A DNA stretch of 64,000 nt from Hofstenia miamia (Eukaryota; Xenacoelomorpha; Acoela): NCBI GenBank assembly GCA_004352715.1, contig SCFE01000004.1, positions 3,869,756-3,933,755 on the forward strand. The letters are read 5' to 3'. How positions within the stretch are numbered: the stretch's first letter is position 1; each line of letters starts with the position of its first letter. Shown here in pieces: positions 20,881 to 33,359 of this stretch. A program made the position numbers and the translations under genes. The notes under the pieces were generated by a model. The model did not search any database and was not told the origin of the DNA. It saw only the letters and a list, made by a program, of their open reading frames with translations.

Positions 20881-21859
20881 CCTTTATCAGGACGTCTGTC
20901 AACATTTTGCTGACATTATGCATATTTTTTATTTAAACAGTGATGTACCTTGTCAATATTAGGGATCCAATTGATGTATGAATACAATTCTATAATCTAT
21001 ACGCATATAAGAAAATAGTTTCAAAATTGAAAAGGGCTTCTGTTTCCCATACCTACAATGGCTTTAGAAGTGGAGTTGACATGTTTGATGAAAATCTGTT
21101 GTAATCTAACTTGAAGCTGAACAATCTGTGGATTCGCCTATGCGACAAATAATAATACACATAGTGTTATGAAGAATAACGCGCATAAACTGAACAAAAC
21201 TGAACCAAAGAATCTTTTTTTGCTTGCTGAGAATCATTATAAAATTAGTCTTCAGCAAACACAAATCAAGAAAAGTGTTTGAAATGCCATCATATTATGG
21301 TACCATACAATTATGCACCATATTATAAAAACTATAATGGGTATACTAGAAAAAATTCATGGTGATTATGGATGGAAAATTATGGAAAAATATGGCCATA
21401 ATGGAAATCCATAAATTTATTGTTTTAGACACATATTTATATTTAGTTTTAAGAAAATTGTTAAATTTAGTGCCGTATATTTAAAAGACCTTCAGTAGAT
21501 TGTAAAGAAATACTAAAGTTGAAATTGTTTCCCAATTGTAATAGTGGATTGCAAACAAATATGGACGATAAATTTGCTTCCCATTTTTAATGTTTGCACT
21601 TTACAAAGTGTTTTGTATTGGAAAGCAAACAAAAAATTGGCTGATTTTAATATTTGTTTTCTAATCCTTTTGTTTTGAACTGCTAGTGAATTGCTTGTGC
21701 CACGGACATTTCACCATCATTCCCAATATTTATAAGCAACAGTAGACATAGTGTATGTGTTAGATACCATATTCTGTTGATTTACATTGGTAATACTACA
21801 ATGTCAACAAAATGTTGACAGAAGTCCGACAAAGTGTTGATTCAGACATCCTGATAAGG
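20881..21859 (-). mobile_element. piggyBac-like element with internal decay, TTAA target duplication
   Basis: The ends are CCTTTATCAGGACGTCTG (20881) and CAGACATCCTGATAAGG (to 21859), a near-perfect inverted pair, flanked by TTAA at 20877-20880 and 21860-21863. TTAA duplications and CCYTT-type ends are the hallmark of piggyBac. Inside, on the plus strand near 21030-21095, ASVSHTYNGFRSGVDMFDE matches the YN..MGGVD.FD block of piggyBac transposases, so it is a deleted autonomous copy. It sits in PP2C intron 2. It is not the same family as the zinc-finger fragments at 2.3 and 7.6 kb as far as I can see. Confidence 0.75.
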
Positions 21860-21863
21860 TTAA

Positions 21864-22495
21864 GCGTGCTTAAAACACCCATGATTCATACATCCCAATC
21901 CTGATAATTAGTAAATAAATACTGTTAATTTCATTGGTTATTAAATAATCCCTAAAACGTTGTCACTGCTTTGGAACTTTAAATTATTTGGAATAACGAA
22001 ATTAAGAAAACGAAAAACAAATGTTTCAGAATGTTATTTATAGGGCTTTCGTACTCAAAAGATGACTTGCTCTAAGCACAAAAATACAGAACTTTTTTAG
22101 CACTTTGCGAAAACACATAATAATACAAGTACATGTAGCGGCAAAATTTAACACTAAGTTTCGCAGGAATAGAGTAATAGCATTTACAACAAATCGAGAT
22201 TTCTATTTTTAGTAATAAATATTTTTAAATAGACATTATTTTTACCGCTAACAGACGAAAACAAAAGATTGGCAGACAAGTGGAAACACCTGCTGCATTT
22301 TACAACATGTTTAAACAACAATGACATTAACGAGAGAATTATTTCACGTAATAAGCATCCGTCAGATTCATTAGCTAAAAGAAGTGTATACTCCGGAAGT
22401 GTATACAGCAAACAATTCATTGTTAAGTTGCATTTTCTTTATGCATACAAGTGATTAATCTAAGATTCATGCAAGTAGTGCAGCTAGGGCTGCGG
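21864..22495. other. Intronic, no gene seen
   Basis: Part of PP2C intron 2. Short open frames on both strands overlap each other and show no similarity. Confidence 0.5.
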
Positions 22496-22844
22496 CAGAG
22501 ACGCGTTTGAGATTTTTAAACGGGGGGGGGGGGGGGGGGGGGGNNNNNNNNNNNNNNNNNNNNNNNNNNNNNNNNNNNNNNNNNNNNNNNNNNNNNNNNN
22601 NNNNGGGGGGGGGGGGGGGGAGGAGCTGACACCCATTTTATACAGAAAAAATTTGCAAACAATTTTTTTGTGCAAAAGTAAGCTTACACAAAATGCAACC
22701 ATCTGTTTTTAGCAGCAAATCGATTGATAACATCTTTAATTAAAGTGAACTAGTTTGAATTTGAAGAAAAGAAAACATTTTTTTAAGTGTTCGCAGTTGG
22801 CCACAAAAAGGGGCGCAGGGCGGTCGCCCCTAAACACACCACTG
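22496..22844 (-). mobile_element. hAT-type MITE, copy A
   Basis: Starts CAGAGACGCGTTT and ends ACACACCACTG, flanked by GGCTGCGG and GGCTGCTT (6 of 8 match, a decayed 8-bp duplication). The internal TTTTATACAGAAAAAATT and AAGCTTACACAAAATGCAA blocks match, in opposite orientation, those of 27040-27303. A poly-G run interrupted by 61 N (22544-22604) lies near one end. It is non-coding. Confidence 0.7.
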
Positions 22845-25800
22845 GGCTGCTTGACATCAATTTTTGAAGTTCGCCTATCAATTAATAATTAATAAATTTT
22901 CAATTATGCGGAGAATATCCGAAAGAGATTCACAACACAACAGATCTAAAACTATATTGGATGAATAGCAGAAAGATAAATTTCCTCAAAAATTGGTTCA
23001 TGAAATATAAGCTAATGTTCGCAGCAGCTGATCAATGCTTCGCTGCGACATTATACAACCCTTAAAAACCTGAAAAATAATTGACAAAAAATATCAATTA
23101 TCGTTTAATCAAACAATTAATGGCTACTTAAGGCAACTAGATAAATAAACTTTTATGCTCTTAGATTATTATGTAAGAGCTAAAGTAACAAACTAAGGCA
23201 CACTTATTACTAATATGAAAACTTGAACATTTAAGAGGAGACCGAGTGACCTTAATCCCAAATTCCCTAGCGCTATGTAACTATAATATACATACATGAA
23301 ATCCCAACAAGGCAATCTGAAAGCTGACTTAAGAGTAACTGTGCTATCACCTAACTAGACTATGAAGTTGAACACATTATAGCAAATTATATTTACAAAA
23401 GATGCTCTAAAACCATGAGATAACTAACAAGAATTATGGATATAATACAATAAATAACGGCAAATATATTTAATCCAACTCAACAATTTATATGATTAGT
23501 TATTGAATATATTAGACAATGCACTTATTAAATTAGAACACTTTTATCTTACATTTCGCTCAAATAGACATTGTTATAGTTCAGACTTCAATGTATACAA
23601 TTACGCAAGTGCAAATACTATAGTATTATCATAACAGACTGCCTGCTTTAACTATGGATTGATACCTTAGTGACCTCACAATTGATTAGTTACTAGGACT
23701 TAGCTAGTATAAAGAAACAAAATGTTAATATTAAATAAGAAAACAAAGAAGAGAGTTTTCAATAAAACTCGCTAGGAGGTAAATTTCTTAGAATGTGTGT
23801 ATTTACATTCATATTCAAAATGGGCATCTTAGACCTTCTCAGCCATGAGCGTGAGGATTTCCTTTCCTCTATTTTACTTTAGATTCGATTATGATATTAA
23901 AACAAACTTTGCAAAAATATTCCTCTCATAGCACAATCAATTCATAATGGTTTTGATGACGTCACCAAACGCCCAATATTTCATCTGTTTGTATAATGCG
24001 TTGAAATTCAGGCAGTGAAAAGTCAAGACTAATGCATATATCGTTGTTTAGATTATAACTTACATTTCTCGTTAATTTTAGTAATGAATTTTCAGAACTA
24101 TTGAATATATAACCTCAATCATAGGTGGAATATATTGTACATAAATGTGTGTGTATATATATATATANATTCTTTGCAATCAATACAAATTCTAATATTT
24201 AAAGAATTTATGAATTATAAATTTAAAAACATTTTGCAAATGAGATTACTGGAGGAACCGTATTGTAAATGGAATGGATATTACTCTGTTGGTACACGTA
24301 AACAGTTTTCACAAAATACATCTAGTAGTTCATTAAGATTTCCGCTATTTTTAGAAGTATTTTGTTCATTAAAGTTATTTGAGCTTAACATTGTGACACT
24401 TTTGATTTTGGCAATCAATATCTGCATGAGTTTCATTAATATGGTAACTACAACTGGATAGATCAGAGTAACTTAAAATGTTTTCACTTTGTGTGTAAAG
24501 ATAATTTCTAGTAAGATCGCTATAATCAAATGCGGCTGGGTTGATCAGAGCTATGTACAATGCTTGCATTTTTTTTGTATTAATAATGATATCGCCATAA
24601 ACATAATTTCAACTCCACTATAATTATGGAACCATGCCTTGATTTTTCATTACGAACACGGCACAGCACGAAATTTTACAATAAATTCAATCACGAGACC
24701 TGCACGGCAAGGCACGAAAATCTGGAAACTTTTCCTTGAATGTAAAAGGCAGCTTAGATTAAACTTGTATGAATAAAACGTTTTTGGAAACAAATTGTTT
24801 AAGAAACAAAATTTTCGATGGTTTTAATATGCAAATTAATAGATTTAGAAAATTAAAATAACAAATATATTTTATTCGTATTTTAATGTGGGCACGAGCA
24901 TGGCACGAAAAATTTTGTAAAACTGGGCACGGCAAAAGCACAAAGACGAAATAAAGCACGGCACGGTTCTAACACTGATTATGTATGAGTGTCGATTTTC
25001 TTATATAAATTAAGTATATAAGCCAACTACCATTAACAATAAATTCTGCTTTTCATTAATAGTTCCTGGAGTATTTTTTAGAGTTCAAGTGTTCAATCTA
25101 TATCATTACGACAAACAGACGAATGAGAATCATCCGAGATTAGCAGCAATTCTCGGTCTTTGGGTTACATCCTTGCTACATCAGATATCTTAGATTGACA
25201 TTATAGTAGCACAAGTGACCACAAAATACATGAGTCCCACCTCCCTAAACGAAGCCATGCATTTTTAGCATAACTCGTCGTTTTAGGATATAGAATCCGT
25301 TGATTGGAAATTTTCATTCCCAATGGATCTTGTTCTAAAGAAATTATTAGGCAACCTTTGTGTAAATACAGTCAACGCTTAGTTCTCAAACGACTCATAC
25401 TTCGAAAAATCGACGTTGGAACTAAAATTCGAAAAAAATTGTTTCGTAGTTCGAACGCTTCGATTGCTCTGTTTTGTTACCAAACATTATCGTGTGCAGA
25501 TGGTGTGTTTTGCTCTCATTTGGAAGTGTTTTAGACCTAATAATGCCTCTAAGGACAAAGTTAGTAATTAAAGCTGCTACAATTAAAAAGATAGGTAATG
25601 CGTACTACTATTGAATTTAAAAAAATTAATTGTCAGAAGAGCTCCCCTGTTAGACTGGGTCTTTGCCATTTTGTTTAATAGTTTTTGAGATATACATTAC
25701 ATGTACTTCATATGTTGGCTAATATTGTAATGTGCACTTTTATACATAAAATAATATAAAAAGGCTAAAAAAATATTAAGCATCCAGAGTTTTGGAAATT

Positions 25801-26233
25801 ATAAAAACGATTTGTCATAGGAAAAGAGTTCTTTAACGAATTATATTCGAGGTTTGGTAATATAAGTAAATAATGAATGTATCACTAAATCAATATGCAT
25901 ATAACGCATGTCACCATTTTTGAAGTCTACAAATATTTTTTCAACCCCAATAGATCAAAAACGAAACTAAAAATCAGTCATATAAACAGGTTCTCAATTA
26001 AATTACTTGTTATAAAATTAGATTTATATACGATGTATCTTTTAGAATGAAATGATATTTAATTTATGCGAAGTACAATTCCCACCTCTGTGGAAAAATC
26101 ACTTATTATTTTCAAAGCACTTAAGAAACGACTCACACATCCTTTGAAACGCCGCTGTTATTGATCTACGTCAATGTATAAAAGATTAATAATTTTAATG
26201 CCTACATGAATCATAAACTACATGCACACTTAC
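22845..26233. other. PP2C intron 2, distal part; repeats only
   Basis: Contains a diverged relative (about 23810-23990) of the GGATTTCCTCCCC-type repeat at 9640, 17725 and 19375, and a tract rich in GCACGGCA/GGCACGA units (24645-24970). That tract has GGAACCATGCC at the left and GGCACGGTTCTAACACTG at the right, a possible inverted-end element. An isolated N is at 24168 in an (AT)n run. No coding similarity found. Confidence 0.5.
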
Positions 26234-26373
26234 ACATATAATTTTATTGTTTTTTATCAAAACTACAATGGCAGTTGATCCAGACATTTCACTAGATAAT
26301 TCCTCATTCTTCATCATTTCGTTATCGAGATCTAGAAACGCTTTTTTCATTGCAGCCTCCATGTTTCCCAATT
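26234..26373 (-). CDS. PP2C phosphatase exon 2 (main gene)
   Basis: 140-bp exon, acceptor TATATTTTAG/AATTGGG, donor TGT/GTAAGT. Joined in phase 1 to exon 1 it reads EYKLGNMEAAMKKAFLDLDN then EMMKNEELSSEMSGSTAIVV and LIKNNKIIC. A helix followed by SGSTAVVVLI is the expected PP2C segment, and GSTA is a core motif. Confidence 0.88.
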
Positions 26374-27039
26374 CTAAAATATACAAGTTGCTCAAAATTT
26401 TGCAAAATAATATCTTGAAAAATCTACTACTCTCAAACCAGTCTTGGGTTTTCAGATATGTAATTACTAAAGATGAGGAAAAAATGTAAAAACATATTTT
26501 GTACGTGAACACATTAACATATGATGTAGCATATTTACCGAAATTTAGAGTTTCTTATATTTTTCTAAGTTGATAAAATTACAAAGCATCGCAAAAAAAA
26601 CAATATAATATATTTATGCTTTGTTGCAATTGCTATTTACATAAAATATCATGAAAAATTACAACCCAGATTTAGCAAATGTTCGTCTTAAAGTATATAT
26701 ATTTTTTTGAATATTTCGCCTTTCATGTCCATATTATTGTTAAAATTGGAATAGATTTGAAGAATTCATGTTCTTAACATAAAAAAAAACGTCAATAAGA
26801 AATTAGCATTTTAGCCTTATTTTAAATTTAAAATTACGAATTTATACTGACACTGATATGATTTTGGCTTCACCTCTCTAAATGTTTTAATATTAAGTCA
26901 ATTGGAATTGCTGTATGCAGGAAAAGCGCAACTGCTACTTATGCTACAATTCGAATGTTCAAATATTTGTGAAGAACAATGGTTAAAAATTACAACTTTC
27001 AATGTTCGCCAATCTATCATTCTACATGGCTGTTACATT
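26374..27039 (-). other. PP2C intron 1b, no feature seen
   Basis: AT-rich intronic sequence up to a hAT MITE at 27040. Confidence 0.5.
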
Positions 27040-27303
27040 CAGTGGCGCAAATAGAGTTGTGGGCAGGGGGTCGAACGCTCCTCTTTCGGGACCAGCGTGA
27101 ACACTTAAGAAAAATGTTCTCTTGTCCTCAAAATGGAAAATAGTTCACTTTAATTCAAGATGTTTTCTAACGATTTCCTGCTAAAAAACAGACGATTGCA
27201 TTTTGTGTAAGCTTACTTTTGTTCAAAAAAACTTTTTTACAATTTTTTCTGTAAAATGGGTGCAGCCTCCCCCCCGGTTTCAAAAATCATAAGCGCGCCT
27301 CTG
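27040..27303 (+). mobile_element. hAT-type MITE, copy B, with exact 8-bp target duplication
   Basis: Begins CAGTGGCGCAAATAGAG and ends AAGCGCGCCTCTG, with GTTACATT directly on both sides (27032-27039 and 27304-27311). The CAG...CTG ends and 8-bp duplication are hAT hallmarks. Inside are a C-rich run near 27270 and sequence shared in inverse with 22496-22844. It lies in a PP2C intron and is non-coding. Confidence 0.85.
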
Positions 27304-27803
27304 GTTACATTACAGCGCATGAATTTGATTTGTAACTTTATGATCATTTTTATATATGGCAGAAGAATTACTTATCTAAACAAAATCATAAACACTATTT
27401 CGTTATACAAGAACTCGCGTTGAAAGTTAGAAATTATAGAATATTGCTAAAGATCAAAGACGATTACTTTTATGGATATAATTTATTTGTCAGTGTTATT
27501 TAAATTGAATGGGGAAAAAACTCTGCAAATTTTTTAAAAACTTCATCTCAGCTACACGGTGGACAAGAAAGACCTGTCTCGAATTAATAAATTCATATTA
27601 CAGGCATAACAAACAAAAAATGGAATGCTTAAATGCTCTGAATTCACAAGAAATATATATTGATCAAATCGTAAAATTAATTCGCAAGTAAAAAACCTCT
27701 ATAATTCCAAACGAGTATAGTAATTAAAAATATGTTTGATAGTATATAAGAAAGAACTATAGATGTTCAACAGAATACTAAAAACAGCTAAGTGGCTATC
27801 TAA

Positions 27804-27962
27804 CTATATATATATATATATNNNNNNNNNNNNNNNNNNNNNNNNNNNNNNNNNNNNNNNNNNNNNNNNNNNNNNNNNNNNNNNNNNNNNNNNNNNNNNN
27901 NNNNNNNNNNNNNNNNNNNNNNNNNNNNNNNNNNNNNNNNNNATATATATATATATATATAA
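27804..27962. repeat. (TA)n microsatellite interrupted by 121 N
   Basis: Pure TA dinucleotides on both sides of an N run (27822-27942). The gap is very probably unassembled TA repeat. Confidence 0.9.
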
Positions 27963-29084
27963 TGTCTCTCTGTTTGAAGAAGACATATATCACAAACACA
28001 GAGATCCAAAAAAATTGCAGCGATTTCTTGCCACAATAAGTAAAATCATTCATTAATTGCCAAGTTCTGCAAAATGGCTTTCCCATTCCACATAAGCTAA
28101 TAGTATGTCATTTTAACAATGTTCAACCTCTATGTCAAACCGAAAAAAGCTTGAAATTTCATTGGTCTATTGATTACTAATGTAGATGTTCTGGAAAAAT
28201 AGCTTTGCTATTACATTGATATGTTCGATTTGGTTAACTCTACGTTAACTTAATGAGATATATAAATAATAGAACTGTCTCCCGCTGTCAGAAATAGAAC
28301 ACTCTAAGATATACGGTTATCGTATTTGCATGTGCGACCGTCAACTGCCTCAAAAATTCTCAGACCTATTGCTCACCCTATCATCGCAACAAACAGCACA
28401 GATTTAAGTCCTGAACGACAAGCCACTTTCTAAAATGGATTGGAATATTCCAAAATAACGACCATAAGAAATTTCAACATATTAATAAAAAGTCTATCAA
28501 ATTATAAACACCATATTAGCATATTTGTATGAACGTCACACAGTAAGCGTTGGGACAGTGTCTACTAAGTAGCAATATGGATCACAGACATGACAGACAG
28601 GCAAATCTTGCAAACTCGGCAAAAATCTATGAAAAAAACTAATGTCTCTTGCCATAAGCATAATAGCAAGCAAATGCTTAGCTGTAAAAACATAATTTTT
28701 TATTAAAATATTTTTTATCATATATAGATTTCGTAGATTGATTTATTTCAGGATAAATTGGGGTTTTAAAGAATATAATTCTGATTATTGTAATATAAGC
28801 AGTTAAATGCTCTATAGGCAAATTACAATGATATCGTATTTGGAAATAGATCATTTTGGCTAGTAATGGCAATATTTCATTGTTTCAAATATTAAAAATA
28901 CCATACAGAATTTGCTAAAAGCATTATTTATACATAATTTGTGCAGTGTAATCTAATATTAAATAGAAAAAAAATAACCGACAAAATATCACAACTAATA
29001 ACAGGAAAGAGGACAAGCTACAAAAGACATTCTCAATAAAAAGGAGCAACAAATCGCTATCAAAATATCAAAAAGTCGACTTAC
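27963..29084 (-). other. PP2C intron 1b, no feature seen
   Basis: Intronic AT-rich sequence without coding or repeat signal I can name. Confidence 0.5.
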
Positions 29085-29234
29085 TATATTCCTTCTTTTC
29101 GAAAATTCGGTGATGAAGATATTTGCTGCAATACTGTGCAATTTTAGGTCCGCCATGACCGTCATAGACTGCGAAGAATTGCGAGGAGGGATCATCTTTA
29201 AATGAAAGAATACATGTATGCGCGTCTTCCATAC
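29085..29234 (-). CDS. PP2C phosphatase exon 1b
   Basis: 150-bp exon starting after a 42-nt intron (acceptor CGTATTTTAG/GTATGGAA). It encodes MEDAHTCILSFKDD, then QFFAVYDGHGGPKIAQYC, then KYLHHRIFEKKEY and ends at A/GTAAGT. MEDAHT and YDGHGG hold metal-coordinating acidic residues of the PP2C active site. Confidence 0.88.
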
Positions 29235-29276
29235 CTAAAATACGTGGGAATGGATAAACATATTGAACTGTCGTAC
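29235..29276 (-). other. 42-nt in-frame intron in PP2C exon 1
   Basis: GTACGACAG...TTTTAG, exactly 42 nt, between GWRIS and MEDAHT. It has canonical GT-AG ends, is a multiple of three and has no stop, so if unspliced it would add 14 residues (TTVQYVYPFPRILG) inside the conserved GWR.xMEDAHT core. Confidence 0.75.
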
Positions 29277-29379
29277 TTATGCGCCATCCTTGCATAGCAG
29301 AACAACCAACTTTCACATACTTATTTTCAAAACTGGTAGTGTCTTTAGAGGTAATTGGTTCGGACAAAGTTTGTCCCAT
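29277..29379 (-). CDS. PP2C-family Ser/Thr protein phosphatase, exon 1a with start codon
   Basis: Reads MGQTLSEPITSKDTTSFENK, then VKVGCSAMQGWRI. Together the exons give about 317 residues (counting exon 5 from the alternative contig). The MGQTLSEP start and the order [47 protein letters not shown] mark a metal-dependent PP2C/PPM phosphatase of the PPM1/Ptc type, which removes phosphate from Ser/Thr in the cytosol or nucleus using Mn2+ or Mg2+. An MGxxx N-terminus allows N-myristoylation, as inferred for relatives. Length is slightly below the 350-380 usual for the group because the tail is short. An AG acceptor immediately precedes the ATG (ATTATTTAG/ATG), implying an upstream non-coding or coding exon. 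Confidence 0.88.
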
Positions 29380-31800
29380 CTAAATAATGGTTGCTTTCAT
29401 TCATGACGTTTAGTTAAATAAAATAAATTTTTACAAAAATACAGTGCAGGAGGCAGATAACCAAAATTTACCGTTAAAGGTGAGAAATGAGAATTAGTTG
29501 AAGAGCACGCGCATTGATGGTTAACTAAAACACATGTTCAATGATTAATACTGCCAAACGAAAAGCAAATATACGCAATTGAGTAATTCTACACACGCAA
29601 CAATTTGTCACTAATTGAACACTTTCATATATAATGTATATTTTAAAATTAAATCATCGAATACCGTTTTAAGAAATCCTGATATTGCAATTTCAACAAA
29701 TTTATCTCAGAAACCGAGAAAACGAAATTTTGCAATTGATCAACTTATAATATAATATTTGTTCATTTGAAAATGTATTTTGAAAAATGTAAGTGTTCCG
29801 TATTCAAATAATAAACGTTTTTTCTACACAGGAATAATTTCCGTCTAAATATTTTAACAAACGTGTGGCAAGTTTTCGGAATTCAGTCGAACTGCAATTT
29901 TCATTAACAGCAGTGTAATTGCGAAAAAACATCCCATTACGCCTGTGCCAAATATAAGACAAAGAGTGTGAAAGAAAGAAAGCTATCACGCTGGTTATTG
30001 AAATCACTCGATTTAAAAACAATCAATCTTGAATATAATAAGAATAATGTAAAGAAAATATTTTGGGCGCTATTTGCATTGGAAAAAATAATGCAAAAAC
30101 TAAACAAAAAGATTTCTTTGTGAATAACAACTTTTAGTAAAATTTTATTAAAAACTCAAGGTTCGACATTGACTTATTTCAAGCAGTCAAAAAATACTTA
30201 AATGAAAAATGAAAACATTGGAGAAATATCTCCTATGACAACCTGCTATACTAGAGTAATTGAGTCCATCTATAAAATAGTTTATTCAAAAACAAATCAT
30301 TGTAGATATGGCGGATGGCAGCAAAATTATAGTAATCCAAAAGTACGTGATCTTTAATTAAAGAAAAATGTGATTAAGCTTAAATTAAAGTCGTTTGAAA
30401 AAGGTTTGAAGGAATCATTCAATTCAGGCAAAAACAGTACCTTTGAAGGGAGAATAATATGACGAGGCATTCCGAGTATTTCGTAAATATCGACAATTGC
30501 CATGATGTTTAGTAAACATCCAAGAGATCTAATTTACTTACTACCGTTATAAACGCAGAGTTGATCCTTTTACTTGCGTGCAAAAATGATTAAACAATAA
30601 ACCGCTAGTATGGCAAAATACATTTTGATTATGCGGTAAACGTTTTATTGAATGTAGTTCACGATAAGTAATTTCAATAGAATCATCAGCTGTTTTATCC
30701 CAGCGACCCTCTATTGGTATTCATAATGAATATGATGAATTGTAGGAAAATTTGTAAAGGGAATTTTCATTGGTATTATTCTGATGACGTCAATGTAAAT
30801 GGATGCATAAATAAAATGCATAAGTTTCCTCAATTAAAAGTGCATTATTGCGAGTGACCGAAAGAAAGAACAGCTTATAATAAATAGATGGAAATTAACA
30901 TATTCGATATGCCCATTTCATTAAATAACCCCGGCAATTATCAATAGAATCAGCGAACCAACCCATTATTAACCAAACAGGTAAAATTTGTAGCACATGA
31001 CCCAATTATTGTCTTTTATTTAAATAAATTGTTAAATGGTATAGTAAGAATTTGAAATGTGCGTCAGTGGATCTGTTACTACAGGAATCGTCTCCCGGTT
31101 AGACTAAGGTTTTTCCTCCCGCTTTGTTTCTCACGGTTAAGAAGATTAATAGTAACAAAAAATTACTTCCCGGTTTCAGGATTGTGATTGAAGAATATCA
31201 AACAAGTTTGATCATCATAATCGTTGTCGCACAAAAGTTATTACTGATTGATCTAATCGTATTACCTAATATTTACGATAAACAGAAGGAGATTCAAAGC
31301 CAACAATAAGATTTCATACAAAGAAGGGATCTTGTAAACCTAAAATGCCCCGTGCACAATTACAGTTAATTCACAAAGAGAGAAATGACAGCAACATTGG
31401 CACGTGTAAAGAAACGGGAATCGTGAGACACCAACTTTAGAATTTTATGACAATAATTCGTGAAATAGAGAATGACGTAAAATATTTTCGATACATGTTT
31501 CCTAATGTAAGCTTGATTAACAAAAATTATGTGGAGAATGAGCATTGCATTAATGCAGTGACGTAGATATTTAAAAAAGGCATTGCTTTGTTATTGCTCA
31601 CTCAACTTGGAAATGATTTAGATGCACTTCATCCGAAAACAGGCGTACAAGTACTAGGCTCTTGCAAATATTCCGATTTTCGATTCGAACTCCAAAAGTG
31701 AACCCGAATCATTGAAATATTCGAATCTTTAGAATATTGAAATCAATTAAAACCAAACAGTAATAGTAATAGTAGTAGTTCTATTTTCAATAGAAAACTG
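29380..31800. other. Upstream region of PP2C; otherwise no gene seen
   Basis: The region holds the presumed promoter or 5' intron of PP2C. A TGACGTCA-like site (ATGACGTCAATG) lies at 30783-30794. Small open frames here have no similarity. Confidence 0.45.
30441..30503 (-). CDS. Candidate upstream exon (21 codons) with donor site
   Basis: ATG opens 21 codons reading MAIVDIYEILGMPRHIILPS plus Lys, ending in AAAG/GTACTG, a good donor, in phase 0. Splicing it to the acceptor just before the PP2C ATG at 29379 would be in frame, giving an N-terminal extension and hiding the myristoylation glycine. It could equally be the first exon of another gene or chance. No homology is recognised. Confidence 0.3.
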
Positions 31801-32905
31801 GCGTGAAAAATTAAATTTGAATAAATTTGTTGGGGGTGATTTTCCTAGACTTGTCGAAAGCATTTGACAGCATGGCTCACGATTTATTCATTAACAAACT
31901 ACAGAAATATGGCTTTAGTAAGGATGCCCTTAACCTGCTAAGTAGTTTTTTAACCGACCGTTTTCAAGCAGTAAAACTAAGGGATCATATATCAAGTTAC
32001 CAGAGGGTTGTTCACGGATCAATTATCGGCCCCCTGCTCTTTACGTTTCACACTCATTGCAATTTGCAAATGCTGACGACACGTGTAATTACATATGTAA
32101 TAAATCTGAACTCAGCTGTACGAAAATGTTAAAGCAAGATTTATGCAACATTAACTCATGGTTCAACAAAATTAAAATATAATTGAACCCCCGAAAATCT
32201 CAATTTATGATCCTACAACATCTACACATAATTCTTCCAACCTAAGCTTGAAAATTGACAACATAATTTTAAAGCCAGCAGAAAATGCACCTCATTTCGG
32301 TGTAACTTTTGATAGGAATCTGAATTGTACGCATTGTATTAACTCAAAAATTCGTAAACTCGCTTGCTTTAGGTCCAAAATCACCATTATAAAACCACTG
32401 TTTCCAGATAATTTCATACCAAATTTTGTTCGTGCCAAAATTTATGACATAAGTTACAGGGTTATTTTCACAGCTGGCTCCTATGCTATGAAATGGCATA
32501 AATTCGAGCCGATTTCCAATTGTATTAGAAAAAAATTCAGACTCTCCTAGTTACCCATGAAGGTCCAATCTATTCAAAATACAATATAATGAAGCCTACT
32601 AAATATATTATGTACCTTTTTTCCTTTACTTCGGCTCAATTCTTCTTGGCCGAAGCAGCGTTTTTGATTACCATGCGTGAGAAAATCATTAAACTTTAAT
32701 AAAAGGATGCATCAATGCTTGAAAAACGCATTATTAAAAATAGCCATGGAAAAAACTCTTTCCTTATGAAAGCATCTGAGATTTACAATCAACTTCCTTT
32801 AAAGTTACGAAGTGATTACCCTTGCAGCAAAATTGACAACAAGAAATATTTCTTAAGTGAAATTACAGGTAAAGGATATTCACACAACTTCCATGTAGGT
32901 TAAAT
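31800..32905 (+). mobile_element. Decayed LINE, RT and C-terminal part, copy 1 of a local cluster
   Basis: 31827-32132 reads LGVIFLDLSKAFDSMAHDLF, then YGFSKDALNLLSSFLTDRFQ, then VHGSIIGPLLF, which are RT motifs A and B of CR1/Jockey-type LINEs; the GVPQGSVLGP box is altered to GSIIGP. The YADD region is degenerate (near 32070). 32248-32550 gives the thumb (FGVTFDRNLNCTHCINSKIR and AKIYDISYRVIF), and 32715-32903 the terminal SFLMKASEIYNQLPLKLR. Several frame breaks. The 5' end is missing. Confidence 0.7.
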
Positions 32906-33359
32906 GAAATGATTGCAGTCAAATTATATACTCATATTTTTGTTATCTTTGTTTAGTTTATAGAATGCAATAAATGCTGTAGTATGGTATTTCATAAACT
33001 CAATTACCTGTAATCGCCTTAAAAACAAACATCTGTTGAACATCTTAATAAGAATGGGAAATTGTTGAATAACTGTAAAGAAATAGCTAATTGTTTTAAT
33101 GAATCAGTTTTTAATTTTGGTATTTTCTCGGGCAACACGAACAGTACTTTGATCATATTTGCCCTCCAGAAGTAACGTTTTACTTTAACTTGATAACAAA
33201 GTTTACACTTTCAAATATAAATCAATCAAATAAATGAAAGGAAGTCAACTGGACCTCATTTTATCTTCAAGATGGTATTCCTCCTTGAACCTTCCGAAAT
33301 TCTTACTTTTCTCATTAATATTTGTCTACGGTATTCATAAATTCCCATCGATCCCTATC

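Noticed and set aside
24645-24975. GCACGGCA-rich tract as a clustered binding-site array
   Set aside because: The repeats are irregular and flanked by faintly inverted ends, more like a decayed transposon; no firm boundaries or target duplication found.
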